A DNA stretch of 64,000 bases from Haloglomus halophilum (GTDB lineage Archaea; Halobacteriota; Halobacteria; Halobacteriales; Haloarculaceae): NCBI RefSeq assembly GCF_024298885.1, contig NZ_CP101166.1:558001-622000 (forward strand), read 5' to 3'. Both the position numbers and the translations under genes were made by a program. This document shows, in pieces, positions 63,106 to 64,000 of this stretch (positions are counted from its first letter, which is position 1; each line of letters starts with the position of its first letter). The notes below the pieces were generated by a model. The model searched no databases, had not been told where the DNA came from, and saw only the letters and a list, made by a program, of their open reading frames with translations.

Positions 63106-63839
63106 GATTTGTCTCGGCCCCCTTTGCCCCCGCGGCCCGTCCGCCGCGAGGAGATGTCACCGACCTTGCGTCCCGGCGGGGCGTTCCGGGAGATACTCTT
63201 CGGCTTGCCGGGGTGCTGGCGGCCGCCGCCACCGAACGGGTGGTCGACGGCGTTCATCGCCACGCCCCGGACGGTGGGGTACTTCCCACCGCGCGCTCGC
63301 ATCTTGTGGTGCTTGTTGCCGGCCTTGACGAACGGCTTCTCCGTTCGACCGCCGCCGGCGACCACGCCGATGGTGGCGCGGCAATCCGGCGAGAGGCGCC
63401 GGACCTCACCGGAGGGAAGCTGGACCACGGCCGCGTTGCGGTCGTGAGTCAGCAGGTCCGCGCTGACGCCGGAGGCGCGCGCGAACTTCCCACCGTCACC
63501 GGGCTGGCGCTCGACGTTGCAGACCGGGACCCCTTCCGGGATCTCGGCCAGCGGGAGCGTGTTCCCCGGTGCCACCTCGGCGGAGACACCGAGCTGGAGC
63601 GTGTCCCCGACGGCGATGCCCTCGGGGGCGAGCACGAGCCGGCGGTCGCCGTCCTCGAACTGGATGTCCGCGACGGGCGCGCTGCGCGCGGGGTCGTGCT
63701 CGATGCCGACGACCTCCCCGGAGATCACGTCGCCGTCTTCGACCTTCCGGTGGGAGAGGTCGGCCTTGTAGCGGTGCGAGGGCGCACGGAACGTGGGGGT
63801 ACCGCGCCCACGCCGCTGGCCCTGGATACGACGCCCCAT
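63102..63839 (-). CDS. rpl2: 50S ribosomal protein L2
   Basis: A 245-residue L2 (L8e-type) near the peptidyl-transferase centre: [28 protein letters not shown] at the start and [39 protein letters not shown] toward the end, containing the functionally important conserved histidine. It begins immediately after rpl23. Confidence 0.98.
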   Translation of the reverse strand: MGRRIQGQRRGRGTPTFRAPSHRYKADLSHRKVEDGDVISGEVVGIEHDPARSAPVADIQFEDGDRRLVLAPEGIAVGDTLQLGVSAEVAPGNTLPLAEIPEGVPVCNVERQPGDGGKFARASGVSADLLTHDRNAAVVQLPSGEVRRLSPDCRATIGVVAGGGRTEKPFVKAGNKHHKMRARGGKYPTVRGVAMNAVDHPFGGGGRQHPGKPKSISRNAPPGRKVGDISSRRTGRGGKGGRDKS

Positions 63840-64000
63840 CTAGAACACCCCCACGCGGGACGCGACATCCTGTGCGTCGTCGTCCTCGTGAAGCGTGATG
63901 GTCGCCTTCTTGTGGCCCTTCATCGTGTTCTGGGTGTTGACGTTCGTGACGCGCACGTCGAAGCGCTCCTCGACGGCGGCCGCGATCTCGTCCTTGTTCG
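63840..64000 (-). CDS. rpl23: 50S ribosomal protein L23 (3' end only)
   Basis: The last 52 codons are in the window; the gene continues past the right edge. The end NKDEIAAAVEERFDVRVTNV, then NTMKGHKKATITL and the tail ASRVGVF, is diagnostic for archaeal L23, a tunnel-exit protein that docks SRP and the Sec channel. Confidence 0.94.
   Translation of the reverse strand, partial: NKDEIAAAVEERFDVRVTNVNTQNTMKGHKKATITLHEDDDAQDVASRVGVF

Overview
The window comes from a halophilic archaeon (class Halobacteria). The proteins are acidic and the DNA is GC-rich. Many genes look leaderless, with a TATA element about 25 bp before the start codon. The window carries haloarchaeal hallmarks: Tat-exported lipoproteins, PGF-CTERM-like surface proteins, FtsZ1, a plant-type halophilic ferredoxin, DtdA, TiaS and an archaeal S10/spc ribosomal operon. 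Genus cannot be read from the sequence alone.

Layout. 1-842 (minus): rpl37ae, rpoP, pcc1 and prefoldin beta. 926-5388: phosphate permease, ferredoxin, a cytoplasmic PQQ-type propeller with a zinc ribbon, and small hypotheticals. 5407-14660: metabolic and RNA-quality genes (SDR, serS, glycerate kinase, ArsA/Get3-like ATPase, aminotransferase, CinA-type amidase, dtdA). 14868-19445: ftsZ1, a large PGF-CTERM surface protein, secE and spt5. 19687-24319: an Lrp/AsnC regulator followed by dabB-dabA, a two-gene inorganic-carbon (DAB) pump with a strong palindrome in its promoter. 24393-31393: PHP protein, membrane hydrolase, lone acyl-CoA carboxylase carboxyltransferase, surface metalloprotease-like protein and sensor kinase. 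31397-35276: three tandem paralogues of a ~62-aa family, uracil-DNA glycosylase, a Tat lipoprotein and a Tat-exported propeller. 35453-40630: hisB and hisA, separated by a 1064-aa HTH/P-loop/TPR (STAND-like) protein. 40684-50326: hydrolases, a tRNA-Gly with a duplicated 3' end (integration scar), a YihY membrane protein, tiaS, a COG1395 regulator, a hydrophobic pentapeptide-repeat protein and cmk. 50481-51980: an orphan ABC substrate-binding lipoprotein. 52144-64000 (minus): a 22-gene chain from rpl23 to secY, nearly all genes joined by 1-10 base overlaps.

How it fits together. Most of the window is core haloarchaeal housekeeping (translation, Sec export, cell division, histidine synthesis), with accessory genes placed between core blocks: the surface protein between ftsZ1 and secE, the STAND protein between hisB and hisA, and the orphan binding protein between cmk and secY where adk would be expected. 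The most interesting systems are the DabAB pump with its AsnC regulator and operator-like palindrome, the STAND-like HTH-NTPase-TPR protein, the tRNA-Gly attachment scar, the triplicated small family, and an L37Ae that has lost all its zinc-binding cysteines.
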